Part shown: positions 12,928-27,015 of the stretch, one piece after another
Layout: every line of letters starts with the position of its first letter
Position numbering within the stretch: position 1 is the stretch's first letter
NCBI GenBank assembly: GCA_963920665.1
Contig: OY987271.1
Location: 17,549,350 to 17,613,349, forward strand
Reading direction: 5' to 3'
Origin: Straminergon stramineum
Lineage: Eukaryota; Streptophyta; Bryopsida; Hypnales; Calliergonaceae
DNA length: 64,000 nt
Translations under genes and position numbers: made by a program
Notes under the pieces: generated by a model
Database searches by the model: none
Told to the model about the DNA's origin: nothing
The model's input: the letters and a program-made list of their open reading frames with translations, nothing else

Positions 12928-15900
12928 TTAACCCCTAAAGGATCAATATGCATTTTTTGGCAACATAGAAATTTTGAACACATACATGTGACTAGAGATT
13001 TTCATATGTTAGGTTGAAGTTTTAATTAAAGGTGGGAACAAGGAATATCTTTCATCTACACCAAATTTCATAACATTTGGAAATATGAGTCAAAAATTTA
13101 TTTTTCCTCTGGATGGGTAGTTTGGGTAGATCACAAAAAAATCACTTTTTCTTAAACAAAAAACAGAAATTGGTTTTTTCTCTCTCTCTATATATATACG
13201 TGGAAAGCTTTGAATTATTCCATTTTGATCAATTAATCCAAAGTTATGGTGAAGAGTTTGAGTTTGTAAGTAATTGTGGATTCTACTCTAAAATAAACAT
13301 TGAAGTTGTTTATTTTACTCAATTTTCAATATTTTTTGAAAAAAACAAAATCTTAGGATGTAGATTGGTTATTACAACATTTCAACCATTGGGATTGGCA
13401 CTTTTCAATTACATACCAAAATCCTTAATAATTTTGTAATTTGAATCATTCTCTACTTCTTCCTACTTACGATTTTTTTCCTATATGTTGTACAATTCCA
13501 AAAGATCTGAAAATTTTCAAGCATGTGGTCAACTAGCCTTGAGGAATGAAACCAAAGAAGCACTACCATTTTGGAAATTTATTCATACAAATATGAACTT
13601 ACAAAGTGCAGTTGCCCAATTTTTTGCAAGGCCCAAAAAATGATTTCTGTAAATTCGAAAGCTTATATCTTGCAATCTACGTAGTGAAAATTTCTGAAAT
13701 TTTTTCCACATCTTCTCAGACTAGATTACTACAAGATCCTTTGTTTACATGTGTCCAAATATGTTGGTCTTTTCTAAAATTTAGTACTTGTACTAGAAAT
13801 GACAGTTTGGGAGTGTTAATGGTGAAAACATAGTCAATGAACTCAAGGGGTTAATGTTTGGTGTGTAATAAATTAATTTTATTACAAGAAATAGCTAGAT
13901 CTTGATAAAATATTTCCATACGCAATAGTAAAACAAATTAGTGAAGGATTAATGCCAAAAAAATTTTAGCCCTTGTATTGATGAGGTTCAATTTGAGCAA
14001 AGATTACACAATTGTAGATAAACTTGGGTTCAATTTAAGAAAACCAAGCTAATAGTATCAATTTGTTCCGGGGAGGCTTGTTCAACATGTATGCTTCCAA
14101 ATATGCCTAATTGGCCTTTGCAAGGTCCAAAGAAAAGAAGAAAATGTTCCTTAATCCAAATATATAGTTTTTTTTTTCTCATATGATAACATTAATTACT
14201 AAATTCTTTCTCTCCACTCTTAAAGACCACAAGGGTTAAGATTAATTCCCAATTGATCTTTAATTTTCCATCTTTAACAATTGGGCTACTTTAATCTTTA
14301 CTCCAAATTGAGTTGTTGTTGGTACAACTTGATTGGCCTCTTAGACTTCCAACTTCGCTCGGTCACTTGTCATTTTGTTCTTGTCTCCTTGTCTGGAAAC
14401 TATGGATCTTTATTCACCAACTTGGAATAAATTTTTTTAACTCCATTGTTGCTCACTTTTAAATATACACTTTTCACTTCATATAAAAAAAATCACCACT
14501 CATATATTGTTACAAAATCTCACTCCTCAACTCAAGTCATAACTCTCAATTTCAACCAATTTGGATTAATTGAAGGACAACATTCAGAGTTTACATATTC
14601 CAACTTGGCTTACTTACATACAAACACACACACACAAACACTTCCAATTAGGCTCACATACTCCATTCTTCTGTAACATAAGTCATTCTTCACTTCACAT
14701 ACTTCACTTCAACCCTTAAAGCACCAAGTGTCTATTCAATGTATGCAAGAAATCTCAAGTAGGTTTCTATGAAGTCATTTTTGGTCAGATGTTCATGAAA
14801 TTTGGACATAATGTGTAACTACAATCCCCTTCTTGAAAATCAATTTTTTTTTCTGATCGGGTGCTTGGATCAAAAGTTATGTTGCCTTAAACTTTGTAGG
14901 TAGCTTGGACAGCTTCAGGTAGTATGTGCAAAACTCCTCCTATGATTTTGAAATTTGGCGGATGTATAGCTCAAAAGATACAAGACACAAATTTTTAAAA
15001 ATGAACTATGTTTAGTGTAAGAATCTCATTTCAGAAGGAGTTAAAAGTTTATAGGCCTTGTTGAGCAAGGTTGGAAAAAAACTTTTTCACCTAACTTCAA
15101 ACATTATAATCTTTCTATCCATGTGGTCAAAGTTTCTAAATTTTTTTAAAACATGTTCCCAAAGAAGTCTAGTATAAATTTGTACAGTTGAATTCAAAAA
15201 AAAAACACCTTTTTCTCATTTATTTCTTGCTGCCCTAAAAATTGCACTTTTTGACAATTTCTTCCCAAAATGTGCCTCGATCTTTTCGGAATTAATTCAC
15301 AAACATATTCCTACTTGCTTTCACACCGGAGACTCACACCTACACAAACTAATCTCCAATTACATTAATCATTTACAACTTCAAGGCTACACACTGCCAC
15401 TTAACATACAATCAATCATGTCACACACAAGCACCAATTGGTATATAATTTCTAATTGTATTAACCAAATTGGTGAACAAATCACCATTATAGATTTATA
15501 GCTTCGCTTGCAACTAATACACTTCACACAAATAGCATTCAAAATACTCATTACTTCCCTTCTTAGATCAGTGCTTCACACACTCATGCCCAATTGGCAA
15601 CTCCGAGATTTAATCACAATGTCTCACATACCAACATACTTTCATTACTCACCATCATCTCACAACATTCACACTTTCTCATCACCGCACTTCCTTCATA
15701 CTACTACCTCTCACATGCAACTTCAATAACAATATCACTTAAACCACATATACACAAAAAAAAACCCAAAATACACAACACATCTGGTTGAGACTCACAC
15801 TGGACAACACTCAACAATGGGTAAAGAAAAATGAAGAAGAAATCAGCCTAATAGGAATTCCAAATTGGACAGTTACCAACTTGAAAATGATGAGCTAACC

Positions 15901-18655
15901 ACCTACAAACTACCCAATTGGAACTAGACACTTAACCCCTCTAGGCCCCGACCAAAATAGCATGGTGCAAAGGCCTTGTGAGGCACTTTTACTTAGAGCC
16001 AATTTGTAAGCACACCCAGAGCCTGCCCAAAATTTCACCGTTGATTTGGGTAGTGCACTCACTTACATAGTAGTAGGAGGAATTTGCAGCAAATTTCACC
16101 GTCATGATAAGGACTTTATAATGATCTAGACAACTTGATAGGCAACACTTGAGCTGGAATTTCAATAGTGGTTGGACTTTTGAGAGAGGTGGCGAGTGAT
16201 CCCCTATGATTGAGATCCAAAAAAATTGGGAGGAAGTGCATATGGTACAATAGAATGCCTACGTCAATTTCCCAAAGCATTGTGTGTGTATAGAAGTGCT
16301 GTGAGACATTGGTTAGCACTCATCTCCTACGCCTGGCTGTCTATGGTGACCGATTGGCCTAGTCGCAACCGGCTCAACCAGCTCAAGATCTGTCCCTGTG
16401 AGTACCAGAACATTGCTACCGCAGTTGGGAATATAATAAAACAACACTGTGGGGACTACTTGAAATAAGTTGAAATTGCAGTATCATTGTCTTCCAAGGT
16501 TCAAAAATGTCCTTAGTTTCTACCATGTTACAACAAATCTAACACATCATACTCCCATGCGCAGACATCGTGCAATTTGGAGTCACTATCAAGATCTTGC
16601 AGTTCGGCAATGGCGGAATAACTAGTCTGTGAGGATCCAAGCAACGTTGGGCAAAATTCATCACCGCAAGTTCTCTACCCCTCGTTGGGGCTCTAATAAA
16701 AGTGGACCCAATCAAGGGCAACCTCCGTAGAGTTGAGCGATTTGGGAGGATCTTCGAGAGTGCTTGGAGGCTAAACAACTGTCGTTGCTAGGAGATCAAT
16801 TGGGTGCCGGATTGACCATCCATGCTACACATTGTTGTCATTTCCAGAAACAAAGTGGGTCGTGCATGCTCAATCCATAAAACCGGAAAATGCAACTTAA
16901 CCATCACAGCCACCATGGCTCATTAACCACTCCTACTACAAGTGACACTCTTGAAGAAAACATGAATGAGTTGTGTGGATGATCAAAGTGTCATATTGCG
17001 TTGGCAACTAGCTCTCTGCAATGGATTCTCTGGTGAAGCCGACGCAACGGTTGCCTACCGGCTATAGCTAGTGGAGATCTAGACTTCCACCTCAATTGCC
17101 TTGTCCTAGAATGGGCTTGGCTCCAATCTCTACTCTTCAGGGTAATTTGAATTTCATTTGATCTGTCAGAAACCACATTGCTAGGTACTGGAGGGGAAAT
17201 CCCACCACTTCCATTTCAATTATTTTTTCACCGTGCTTCATCACCTGCTAAAACTGCTGCTAACAAAATCCTGAAAGGTGATATTTTCGTTGCATGGGCG
17301 TTGAGGGGTTAACTGTCAATTTGAAAACTGCATCTATAGTAGAACCACCCATTACCAGCCACTTAAGCATTTTGTGCATGATTTGGAGTAGAAGAAGGCA
17401 TTGTTAAATTTTTTTTGCCATGTAGAGAGATAGAAATGATGGGCATTGTCAAATTTTCATAATTTTTTTCCTAAAATTCAAATTGCTGTGAATTTTAGAA
17501 GCCCAAAGTTGGCCTGCACCCATCCCCAATACATAGATTCTTCCATCACTCCTCATCTAAAGACTAGTTTGGCTCTCAAAACAAAGCATATGTGTCATAA
17601 CAATGATGGCTAGAAGATGGTGGGAAACCAAGAAACTAATGGTTACTTATCAATCATCTCTCTATTGAATTTCCCATTACCTATGTATTGACCATGGGAC
17701 CTAGCTGATCATGGGTGGTTCTACCATAATACACATTCATTCCAATTGGCTTCAAATAACTCCAAGTTGGCCTTTACACTTGGTTCACTCCAACTTGAAT
17801 GCCCAGACTTCTTCACTAGCACTTCTACCACCTAAGCATCTCCCACTTGGTATTCAACTCAAAATTCTCAAACCAAAATCAACCCCAAAATTCGTTAAAT
17901 CATATCACAAAACTACCAAATTGGACACAAAACTTAGCACTAACCTCTCAAACTAAGATAAAACACACACCAATTACATATAAAAATCCAAGACTTAAAA
18001 CCAAATCTGTTATCTACAACAATATTGCATGTTTTTCATTCATTTTTTCTTCAAAATATTTTTTTAATTTGAATGAAAAATTTATGTAACTTATCATTCT
18101 AACCTTCAACTATAGTAAAGATTCTAAATTATCTAATATATAGTATAATTGATGTAATTTTATTTCCACTTTTTTTTCAAAAAATTACAATAATTTTATT
18201 TTTCCATAAAAAATTCTGAAAAATCCACTTGAATAGACAATACATTGTTTTACAAGAAAGAAGTATCAAAATTTTATACATCAACTTTATAAAAGGATTA
18301 ATGCAGCTTGAAAGTGGAATTTGACTTGAAGGTGATTGGCAAGGGTGTTTGGGTTTTAAAAACTAAAATAATTTGTTGAAGAATATTCAGACTAGAATTT
18401 TACATTACCACATGTATCTCGTGAGAAAATTATAAACCAATTGATCTTTTTGTTAATTTTACTTATTTATTTTCATTTTTTTAGCTATATTGACAACATT
18501 TCATGAAAAAAATTGAAAGTTTTCATAGTGAAAGATTGTTTAGAGTTTCTTGTAATAAAAAAACAAGATTGATATTTGAAAACAATCTAATAGACAATTT
18601 TGCTCAGACACGATGTTTAACCATTTGACAATGGATTGGATCCTTTAGGGGTTAA
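12928..18655. repeat. Segment bounded by an exact 17-bp inverted repeat (TTAACCCCTAAAGGATC)
   Basis: TTAACCCCTAAAGGATC at 12928-12944 recurs as its exact complement at 18639-18655. Other TTAACCCCT copies lie inside at 13846, 15932 and 17304. This may mark the ends of a decayed composite element, but no transposase or polyprotein was recognised inside. Confidence 0.4.
13190..13475 (+). repeat. Dispersed AT-rich repeat, copy 1 (second copy 19860-20155)
   Basis: Both copies share a long series of blocks in the same order: AAAGCTTTGAAT, ATTCCATTTTGAT, ACTCAATTTTCAATATTTTT, AGGATGTAGATT and TCTACTTCTT. They are clearly homologous but diverged. The TE class is not recognised. Confidence 0.65.
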
Positions 18656-19859
18656 TTAAACTTGCAAATATAACTAAAGGTGAACACACCCAAAACCATC
18701 CTTATATCCACTCTTGACAAGTAGTCCCCCAAAGAGCAATGAAACCGTTCCCATACATAATTGTGATTGGTTGATTGTTGATTCTTTAGATTTTGGTTGT
18801 ATGACCAGATCATGTGATAGTTTTAGTGGGATACAAAGCTTCTACTTTGAAAGTTCATAATAATTACATGTCTTCTTAAAAAATTATTATTTTTAGAGTC
18901 ATAATTTTTCATTGCTAATACCACAAAAATGTTTGTTTTTGTGAAAAAGGTGCCTCCACCTATGTTGAATTGATTATATTAGCATTTTTGGGTGTTTTCA
19001 CTTTAGTTCAGTTTCAATACCAATGTCTCTAGGTCCCTCTTTCAATACCATTCCAACACGACCAACACACCATTTTTGAAACTAGATTGTTGCTCATAAT
19101 CATAAGTTGACTCAATTCTTAGAGGCAATAAATGAAGTAATGGAAGAATCTCTAAGCAAAAGCCAATCATCTTCTAAGATAATTCATAGTCATGTCGGTT
19201 GTGCATACATGGAGGATCAACATTTGAATAAGGTAACTACACCTAATTTCAACCACTTTCTAAAACCAACTACATTATAAATCATTGCCTAAAATGTACT
19301 CCTATTCATGAGAATCTATGATCAATTTTTGAAACACTTATTTTTAGCACTTTGAAAATTTGAAAACTCTGTTCCAAAAATGCATTTGAAGATAAATAAT
19401 CTAAAATCCCCTTTTGACCACCAATAAGATCCCACAAAAAGTTTTCAGTAAAATAATGGAAACCATATTGAATTGCTTATTTGTGCAATTTTAGGTGTAA
19501 TTATCTTAATGCATACAACTTGAAATTCTCAAAAAAAGAACTTTAATTTCTCAAATCCACTTTTATATGTTTCATTTTTCATTGAACAACTCATTTATCA
19601 CATTTGACCCCTACAAGATCAAGTAGCATTTCTTAGCAATATGGTGTTTTCAATCATCTATTTACGAATGGAATTTTTTTTCTTATTCTTTGAAATTTTC
19701 ACATAACTTGTGGTTGAGAAGTAGTCTTAAGATGCAACAATTTTCATAACTTTTGACTATATAGTTAAAAAGTTATTGTATGATATGTAGTTTTTTTTAG
19801 CCCAAGCAGTGTGGGCAACTCATGTTTTTGAGAAATAAAAATTTGATTTAAGAAAAGTA

Positions 19860-20155
19860 TTTTCATCATATACAAAGCTTTGAATCATTCCATTTTGATT
19901 AATGAGATGAAAATTATGAGGAGTTTTAGTTTGTAGGCAATTATGAGATTTTTACTCTATAGTAAACTTGAAGTCTTTTATTTAACTCAATTTTCAATAT
20001 TTTTGGAAAATAAGATAAAATAATAGGATGTAGATTATTTATAACAACATTAAAACCATTGAGATTGGCATTTTTCTAATTCTATAATTAAATTCTTAAA
20101 GATTTTGTATTTTAAATCATTATCTACTTCTTTCTACTTATTATTTTTTTCAAGC
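19860..20155 (+). repeat. Dispersed AT-rich repeat, copy 2 (first copy 13190-13475)
   Basis: Same orientation and block order as 13190-13475. Differences are mostly substitutions with small indels. Confidence 0.65.
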
Positions 20156-23100
20156 ATGAATACAAAATGTTTTTTGTTGAAATTTTTTATCTGTATTCCC
20201 AATTTAATTCTTCAACATATTTCGGAGTGTTGCAAGTCGTACGATCTACACATTTTGGGATAATAAATTTGAAAGCTAAAATCTAAACATTTGGGAAGAG
20301 TTGAAAATACTTCTTCTTGAAACCGAAGCATCATGATCTTGCAATTTATAAGTTTTTTTATTTTTATTTATTAGGAGGGTGTAGTTTAATAAGTTAATTG
20401 AAAGATCCTACACTTGAATTTATTAAAAATTAAATATAGATGAAATTTTAGCCTTGTTTTAGAGACTAGTATTTTGAAGTAGTTTTGGACCTCTAAACAT
20501 GAACGAAATTTAAGTGTTAAACTCCTCACAACTAATCCACAACAATTAACTTACACCCTAAACTTCAATCTTGCCAAATTGACAAAATACCTTGAATAAA
20601 AATGGCATTTTCAAGGTGAAATAATTGAAAGGAATGAAATGTTTCAAAGAGTTGGGAGGGTGATGCAGGTAGAAATCCTAGTTTACTAATGCACAATGCT
20701 AAGATTAGTGAGATGACACAATCTACCAATTAATTAATTCATTGGAATGAATGAATGAATTGTGCTTGTTGTATATGTTTTGTACACCCCCCCCCCCCCT
20801 ACTTATATTTTTGCGGGAGTTGTTCTTACAATTGATATGGGATATTAGCACCATATCCTATGTCAATACCTACATATGTACAATACACCATTGATATTGC
20901 ATATTGTATACTCATATGTTTTAATATATCATGTACTACTTATTTATATATATTCCATAGATTGTATATCATATCCTAGAAATATTTTGCAAAATCCTAA
21001 CCATTTCGATAGTCATGGTTGTCTTTGAGGAGGGCACAATCAACAACAATTGTTTACTTCTCGATAGAATTGGAAGGGGGGCCATTTTTTTCACATCTTG
21101 ATCAACCATTCTAGTTTTTTTCATCAAAAGGGGGCAAAAAATTGTTGGAACAAGAGCTGTTTGCATCTTTTGGGTGTATAGTGCATAGTGAAATTTGCTT
21201 CTTTATATGCATATCTACAAATTATTGTAAATGTGAAAATGGCAAGTAAAATACTGTCAATTTAACAAAATTGGCAATTCCAACATTCCATTCACTCATG
21301 GCAACTCATTAACGATAAATTCATTAAGCAGAAATTGTTTTGTTTTAGCCACTCTACATTGGTGTTCTAAAATAAAATTAGGATTGCAAAGAGGAGATGG
21401 CAAGCCCATCAAATACTTTGGTTTTCCAATTTACTTCCTTGGTCACTTTAACACAAGTCAAAGTCCAAATATGACTAGATGGAGTATTATAAATGATTTA
21501 ATTTGAATTGAGACTTTACGTGTAAGTGTCTAGCTAGTTTTTAAATTTTCTAATATATGCCTTGATATTTTTGATGGGAAGCTGTAAGGAAATAAATCCA
21601 TTTGGATGAACATGTGGCTATGCTCTTAAGCTTTGGTGGTATTTAGACCTTACCTATTCGCATTTGGATGGTTTTTAGAAATTGAATGGTGTTATTGTGT
21701 TGGAGAATCACTATGTTTGATATAGATACACATAGTATACTCAAGGTATGTACAATACCTTGGATTGTCTTAAAATTATATACAAATTTGTTGGTGAAAA
21801 TAAATGGCAACCCAACTTGAGGTTTGACCTTATCAATTGTTCCTTTGTTGGCTTTGGACCAGATTTGAAGATTCTTCACATTTGCAAAAGCTAATGATTG
21901 TAGAGAAATTAGAGTAGGACCTTTTCTTAGCAAAAAGAGATTGTTCCTTTGTGCCATGGGGATAAAACCTCTTGTAGTGCAAGATAGTTGGTTGTTTAGA
22001 GCATCTCCACTTCAACTTCTCAATATTATAATTAAAATTGGTTCATTCATATGAAAGTGGAATGTGAGAGATCTATCATTGAAAGTGCATAGAATAGACT
22101 CAAAAGAAAAATTGAAATTAGATATCAAATGAGTGAAAAATTGAACTATAAAAATCTCCATTGCAAGATAAAGAAAATAGTGAGATATTGCTGCAAAATT
22201 TGTTGTTGACTTAGAAATTCATCACTCAAATTTGTTGAGTTGATAACAAAATCCACCAAATTTTGATGAAGCCCCTCTATTAGTTTGTAATTTTTATTAT
22301 TTTACCTTGTTGTAGAGATATGTGAAGAATTTTGACCATCCAATATCCTAATTTAGATTTTCTTGTATCTATTTCATGTTATATTATTTTGATGAGTGAG
22401 AAATGTATTAACTATTTAGAATTTATTGTTGAGTATACCATAAGGTATACAAAAAGGTCCCTAAAAAGTGCACAATCAAATATAAAACATTCCTTCAATT
22501 TTCTTTCCCAAGACCAAATTCAAATGCATTTACTAATTACACTCTTGGTTTAAGGGCATGATTAACCCCAAACGTTTTTTAAGCTCATGTGTAGCTTTTT
22601 GTGGTGTGGGTAGGTTCATGTTCATGAAGTCAATTTTGAGTGGATGAAAATAAACTATCCTTCCCAAAGATGCAAATTTATGTAAGTTTTCCAAATATAT
22701 AATTTATTTTCCTAATTGAGTTCTAAAATTAAAAAATTATGGGGCTCAAAAGTTTAGGGTCGGCTTAGGCAGTATACTAATAGAAAAGACAAGCAATTGG
22801 GTAAGCTATGAAGTTTTTATCATTAATTTTGAATGCTTATATCTTGCTATCTATGAAGCCTAATGGGTTCAAATTTTTACACACATTCTCATCATAGTGT
22901 GGAAAAATAATATATGGTTAAAAATATAACTTTGTTTTCAATTTTAGTCAATGCATTGAAAATATCAATTTTATAAAAAATTGAGAACCATTAGCACAAA
23001 TTCTAGTGTAAATGAGGGTTATATATCTTGTTTGACAGAAAAATTGTTGTAGATGTCATATTGGGCATCTAAGTCATGTAATTTATAACAATTTTGTAAT

Positions 23101-23800
23101 TTATAATCATTTGTAATTTGTAATCATTTGTAATTTATAATCGTTTCCAAAGAATTCAAGAATTTTATATTGATAATTTAGTTTGTAGCCCAAAAATTTT
23201 AGTATTATAGAAAAGATATCGAAGAAGTTAATTTTAGAGAAGTCATGGTGTACATGTAACCAAAAATCCAATACTCACATTTAACCTTGATTTGACATTT
23301 AAGACATAAAATATCTTGACATAATATATTTGACTTGTTGTGTTTCTAAAGAACTAAGAATGCACCCATTGGTCCAAAATTTGAATTTGTTCATACTTAA
23401 TTAAATACCTATCACCGAGGTGGCATCCTTTGAAGGTTAAGCATTGAGTGCAAATCAAACCACTTCATTGAAATTTCACAACCCATCATGAGGCTACAAG
23501 TTTAGAAAAGGAATATTTTCTTGCTATTAGATTTGAAAGTTGTCCCTTAATCATAAAAGGAAAAGAAAAAACCATGTTACTTTGCTAAAAATGATCTATT
23601 TTTTGGACCAATAGGTACACTTTTCATTTCTACAGTATTCATAAAAGTCATAAAATCTACTCCAAAAATATATTCAAGGTAGTCCTCAAAGGATGATACA
23701 ATTCAAAAGTGGTTGACGGATGAATTTCCACTTCATTGTAGAATTGAGGAATGCACCTCTACATCAAAAAATCAAATGATTTTGGCGCGTGAGTTATGAA

Positions 23801-24076
23801 ATGTCTTGTCCCTTAGGGTTCAAGCTTTTGTACTTCATGGGCGTTGCTTCGTAACAGGTCTTGCCGTTTAGGGTTCAAGCTTTTGTGCTTTGTGGGCGCT
23901 ACTTAGTGATAGGTCTTGTTCTCTTAGGGTTGAAGCTTTTGTGCTCTGTAGGCTCCACTAAGTGATAGGTCTTGTCCTTTAGGATTAAAGCTTTTGTGCT
24001 TCACTGGCTTTGCCTAGTAAGAGGTCTTGTTCTTTTAAGGTCAAAGCATTTGTGCTTCACATGGCTACTCCATGTA
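23801..24076 (+). repeat. 55-bp minisatellite, five copies
   Basis: Units begin near 23801, 23856, 23911, 23967 and 24022, each containing a variant of GTCTTGTCCTTTAGGGTT followed by AAGCTTTTGTGCTT. Period is 55-56 bp. It lies about 1.5 kb upstream of the intact F-box gene. Confidence 0.85.
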
Positions 24077-25539
24077 TTGGTTGGGTTGCTTAGAACGGAT
24101 TTTGGGACAAGGTATAAGGTGCTCTTGGACATTACATCCCAAGATGTGTTAAAGGTCCCCTATTTCTCCCATCAGTTGTGGCATAATGAAGGTAAGAGAC
24201 CCTATTTATGCCATAATTCCAAAGCCACCATATTTACATCCCAGCGTTGTAGCACATGGCACAAATAGGGACTATAAATGGAAGAGATACTATGCCCCTT
24301 GCATTTTGTGTTTCTGAATGTGTTCTAAAACTGAACTCCCGCATCCTTCTTGTTTACCAAGGGTCTACTGAAAGCTCATTGTAACTTCGGTGCAGGGTTG
24401 GAAGGGTATAGTTAAGCTTCGTGCCCTTTTGCAGTGTCACTACTAATACTTGACGTTTCTTGTATTGCAGCGTCTGCCAACGCCTGTTGCTTTATTGACC
24501 TTGGAACAAGGAGCCCGGTCCTACGTGAGCATCGGCGGACGAGTACGTGCTGCGAATGTTTTGGAGGCTTTCAGGTCTACAGAATATATGTATTAGTTGA
24601 TTTTCTCGAATCATGAATCTGGTTGTTTTGCGAAAATCACAGTCTTCAATCTTCTTAGCTTCCGTTTTTGTATGACCCAAATGATTTTCTTCTCTGCATT
24701 GAAGTCCTTAGCTTGCCTAGTAGGGATGACTACATGCATGCGTCTCCTCTCACCCAGCAGAGGTTTATTATTTGGTATGTCCATTTTTCAACTGATATTC
24801 ATTTTTGGAATCTTCAAGGACGGATTTCTTAACGTGGAAAGAAGAATGAATGCTTTAATCGAATAGATGGGATAGATTTTTACAAAGAATTTCAATTATT
24901 TACATGCTGATGTTTAAAATGATACTATTAGTGTGGCTGGAGCAGTTCGGGGAGTAAACAGGGTGTGTGTTGTTAAAGCGGCACGCAAGGGTTGCAAACA
25001 TTTCAACAGCCCAGTGCGTGAGGTGCTACTGGTAGTAAGTTGCGTGTGCACTAAGGCTGTGTTTGGGCTTCCATACCCGGTTTCAGTTCAAAGATGTTGC
25101 GTGGCCTTTATGCAGGTGATAACTCTCGTCTGGATCGACTTGGATATCAGAAAAAGGAAGATTGAAGTGAAAGTTCAGTTTCTTGAACGTCTACGTGATT
25201 GTGGTAAGTGGAAGAATTTGTGAAAAGAATGCATTTTAAATTTACATGCTTTCTTTTTCGATGATTTTAAATCTCGAGTCTGTTGTCAGTCCCTCTCATG
25301 TTATGGCCACTCCCTTTTACTCGTTTGTCATCAAAGAAAGTTTTATTAGTAACTATGCATTCGATTCCCAATCTTATCAGTCGTTGTTCTATAAAATCAG
25401 AACTCGAAATGAGCACGGACCCTAGGCTACAGAACGGAGTTTGAGAAAGTTCGCACTTTCTAGCCTAGCGACAGCTTCAACAATTTTCCAGCGATTCTCA
25501 AGCGTATCTGAGAGGTTACAGTACAAGAGGTCACACAAG
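24077..25539 (+). other. Upstream region of the F-box gene
   Basis: No separate gene is supported. A possible TATA box (CTATAAATGG) lies at about 24271-24280. Short open frames have no recognised domain. A spliced leader exon for the F-box gene cannot be excluded, because the F-box reading frame is open upstream of its first ATG back to about 25426. Confidence 0.4.
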
Positions 25540-27015
25540 ATGTTGACAAGGAACAGAAAGAAACGCAAGGCTGGTAAGGACAAAATCTGTTCCAAAGAAT
25601 CGAATCTGAAATATCCTCCCGTTCATGGTGACGATGCTGTGGAGGTGGGAGAGATGGTGACGATGGACTATGGTGGAACAAGTGGCGGCTTGGACGATGA
25701 CGGTGAGGGAACGGATTATCTTCAAGTGGCATGGTTGTTGCGAGAGAAGCTGAACGACTTCGTGGACGGTGAGAAGGAAGAGTTTCCAGAATTAGAGTTA
25801 CGCAGCTTACTCGACATGGCTGCTTCACGCAACATCGTTTCCGTGGATCCGAAGATGCTGAATCCTGTTCTTTGGAGGACTCTTCCAAAGGAGTTGCTGC
25901 TTCTTGTTTTCGCACGTCTGCCCTTTCCTGATATCACTCGCTTACGCTGTCTCTCGAGGGAATGGAGGAGAGACATGGCTACTGTGAACTCGGGTATCAA
26001 CCGAGCATGTCACGAAGTGAGTCCCCCCATGGTCGCACTTCTTTTGCATTCTTCTCCAGATACGTATTTTGTAAAAATATATGATATCAAAAACTGCAGA
26101 TGGCAATATGCCTGTCACTTCCAGTTGCCAAGGCTCTGTAATGATGCGGATTTGGAGCGGTTGCCCAGTACATGGACCGGCCTGGATACATGGACCGTAG
26201 TGGATGCCTGTGATGACGGATTGGTGTGCTTTATCTCGCTAAGGAAACCCACCAAGCACAATCGGGTGTCCATTGTTGTGGTGAATCTCTTGACACGAGT
26301 TCAGCACAAACTTCCGCCTCTACAGTATAAGTACTTTGATTTGCCTGCAATGGTGCAAATCAAAGTCGACACTCATACAAAATGTTATAAGGTTGTTGTG
26401 GCAGGCTACAAAAGAGGTGGTCTTACAATAGAAATATATGATTCGGGTACAAGGCAGTGGACCAGAGGAGCGCCGCCAAGTGGTTCCATTTTCGGTCTTG
26501 TACACAACTGGACTAGTATGAGTGGTTGGTGTCAAAAGTTATTTACAACTCTAGGTGCATATGACTTCGCTGAAGGGAAACTGAAGTATTACTGGAAAGG
26601 ACGACCTTTTGTGTTTGAATCCTTGAATGACTGGGTGCTTCAGAAGGACCGTAAGTTCGAGTTGCAGAAACAGACGCAAATGGACACATCCCAAGTTCGT
26701 CGAATGGGGCATCAGGGTTTTTGTATCACAGAGGATCATTTTGAAAAGCAGACGAAGAAATGGGTGCGATGGAGGTTATATGAATGCCCCTTTTTTGAGG
26801 AGTTTATAGCGGAGGGACTTACTGCCGTGCGTCTTAATGCATGTGAAGGTTTTCTAATGGTAATTTTCCACCATGGTAAGAGAAATCAGTATTTTAGACT
26901 TTTGGATTTATCCACAAGTGAGTGGAGTACCCCGGCCCCAGAAAATGCAAATGCCCAGGAGTTGCATACGACTCAGTCTGTGCTATGCAGGGCATTCTGG
27001 AATGTTGTTCCATAG
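25540..27015 (+). CDS. F-box protein (single exon, intact)
   Basis: This encodes a probable substrate-receptor subunit of an SCF ubiquitin ligase. The F-box would bind SKP1 and the C-terminal part would bind the target. ATG at 25540 gives 491 residues and a TAG stop. The frame is open another 38 codons upstream but has no ATG there. Residues 1-60 are basic then acidic and low in complexity. The F-box is about 111-150, with LWRTLPKELLLLVFARLP and the conserved ITRLRCLSREWR. The rest (about 160-490) has motifs such as VVNLLTRVQHKLPPL, IEIYDSGTRQW and LLDLSTSEW, typical of kelch/FBA-like C-termini of plant F-box proteins. No intron is needed. The tail-to-tail copy at 30879-32163 is decayed. The substrate is unknown. 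Confidence 0.88.
   Translation: MLTRNRKKRKAGKDKICSKESNLKYPPVHGDDAVEVGEMVTMDYGGTSGGLDDDGEGTDYLQVAWLLREKLNDFVDGEKEEFPELELRSLLDMAASRNIVSVDPKMLNPVLWRTLPKELLLLVFARLPFPDITRLRCLSREWRRDMATVNSGINRACHEVSPPMVALLLHSSPDTYFVKIYDIKNCRWQYACHFQLPRLCNDADLERLPSTWTGLDTWTVVDACDDGLVCFISLRKPTKHNRVSIVVVNLLTRVQHKLPPLQYKYFDLPAMVQIKVDTHTKCYKVVVAGYKRGGLTIEIYDSGTRQWTRGAPPSGSIFGLVHNWTSMSGWCQKLFTTLGAYDFAEGKLKYYWKGRPFVFESLNDWVLQKDRKFELQKQTQMDTSQVRRMGHQGFCITEDHFEKQTKKWVRWRLYECPFFEEFIAEGLTAVRLNACEGFLMVIFHHGKRNQYFRLLDLSTSEWSTPAPENANAQELHTTQSVLCRAFWNVVP

Larger units (their letters stand above)
11308..23798. other. Long AT-rich intergenic region of degenerate repeats
   Basis: No gene is supported. The region holds diverged copies of dispersed repeats (13190-13475 with 19860-20155; 14760-15260 with 39710-40170; 18770-19010 with 35800-36010 and inverted with 38900-39170). 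It also has six TTAACCCCT motifs in both orientations, a C13 run at 20787-20799 and a small tandem stretch of ATTTATAATCATTTGTA-type units at about 23085-23150. Open frames here are short and look like chance. Confidence 0.6.

Noticed and set aside
20969..21166. Possible copia-type retroelement fragment
   Set aside because: Only a vague resemblance near a G-rich AAAAGGGGGCAAAA stretch; no gag, protease or RT motif could be read.
24434..25223. Short open frames upstream of the F-box gene
   Set aside because: No recognisable domain and no consistent splice pattern joining them to the F-box frame.
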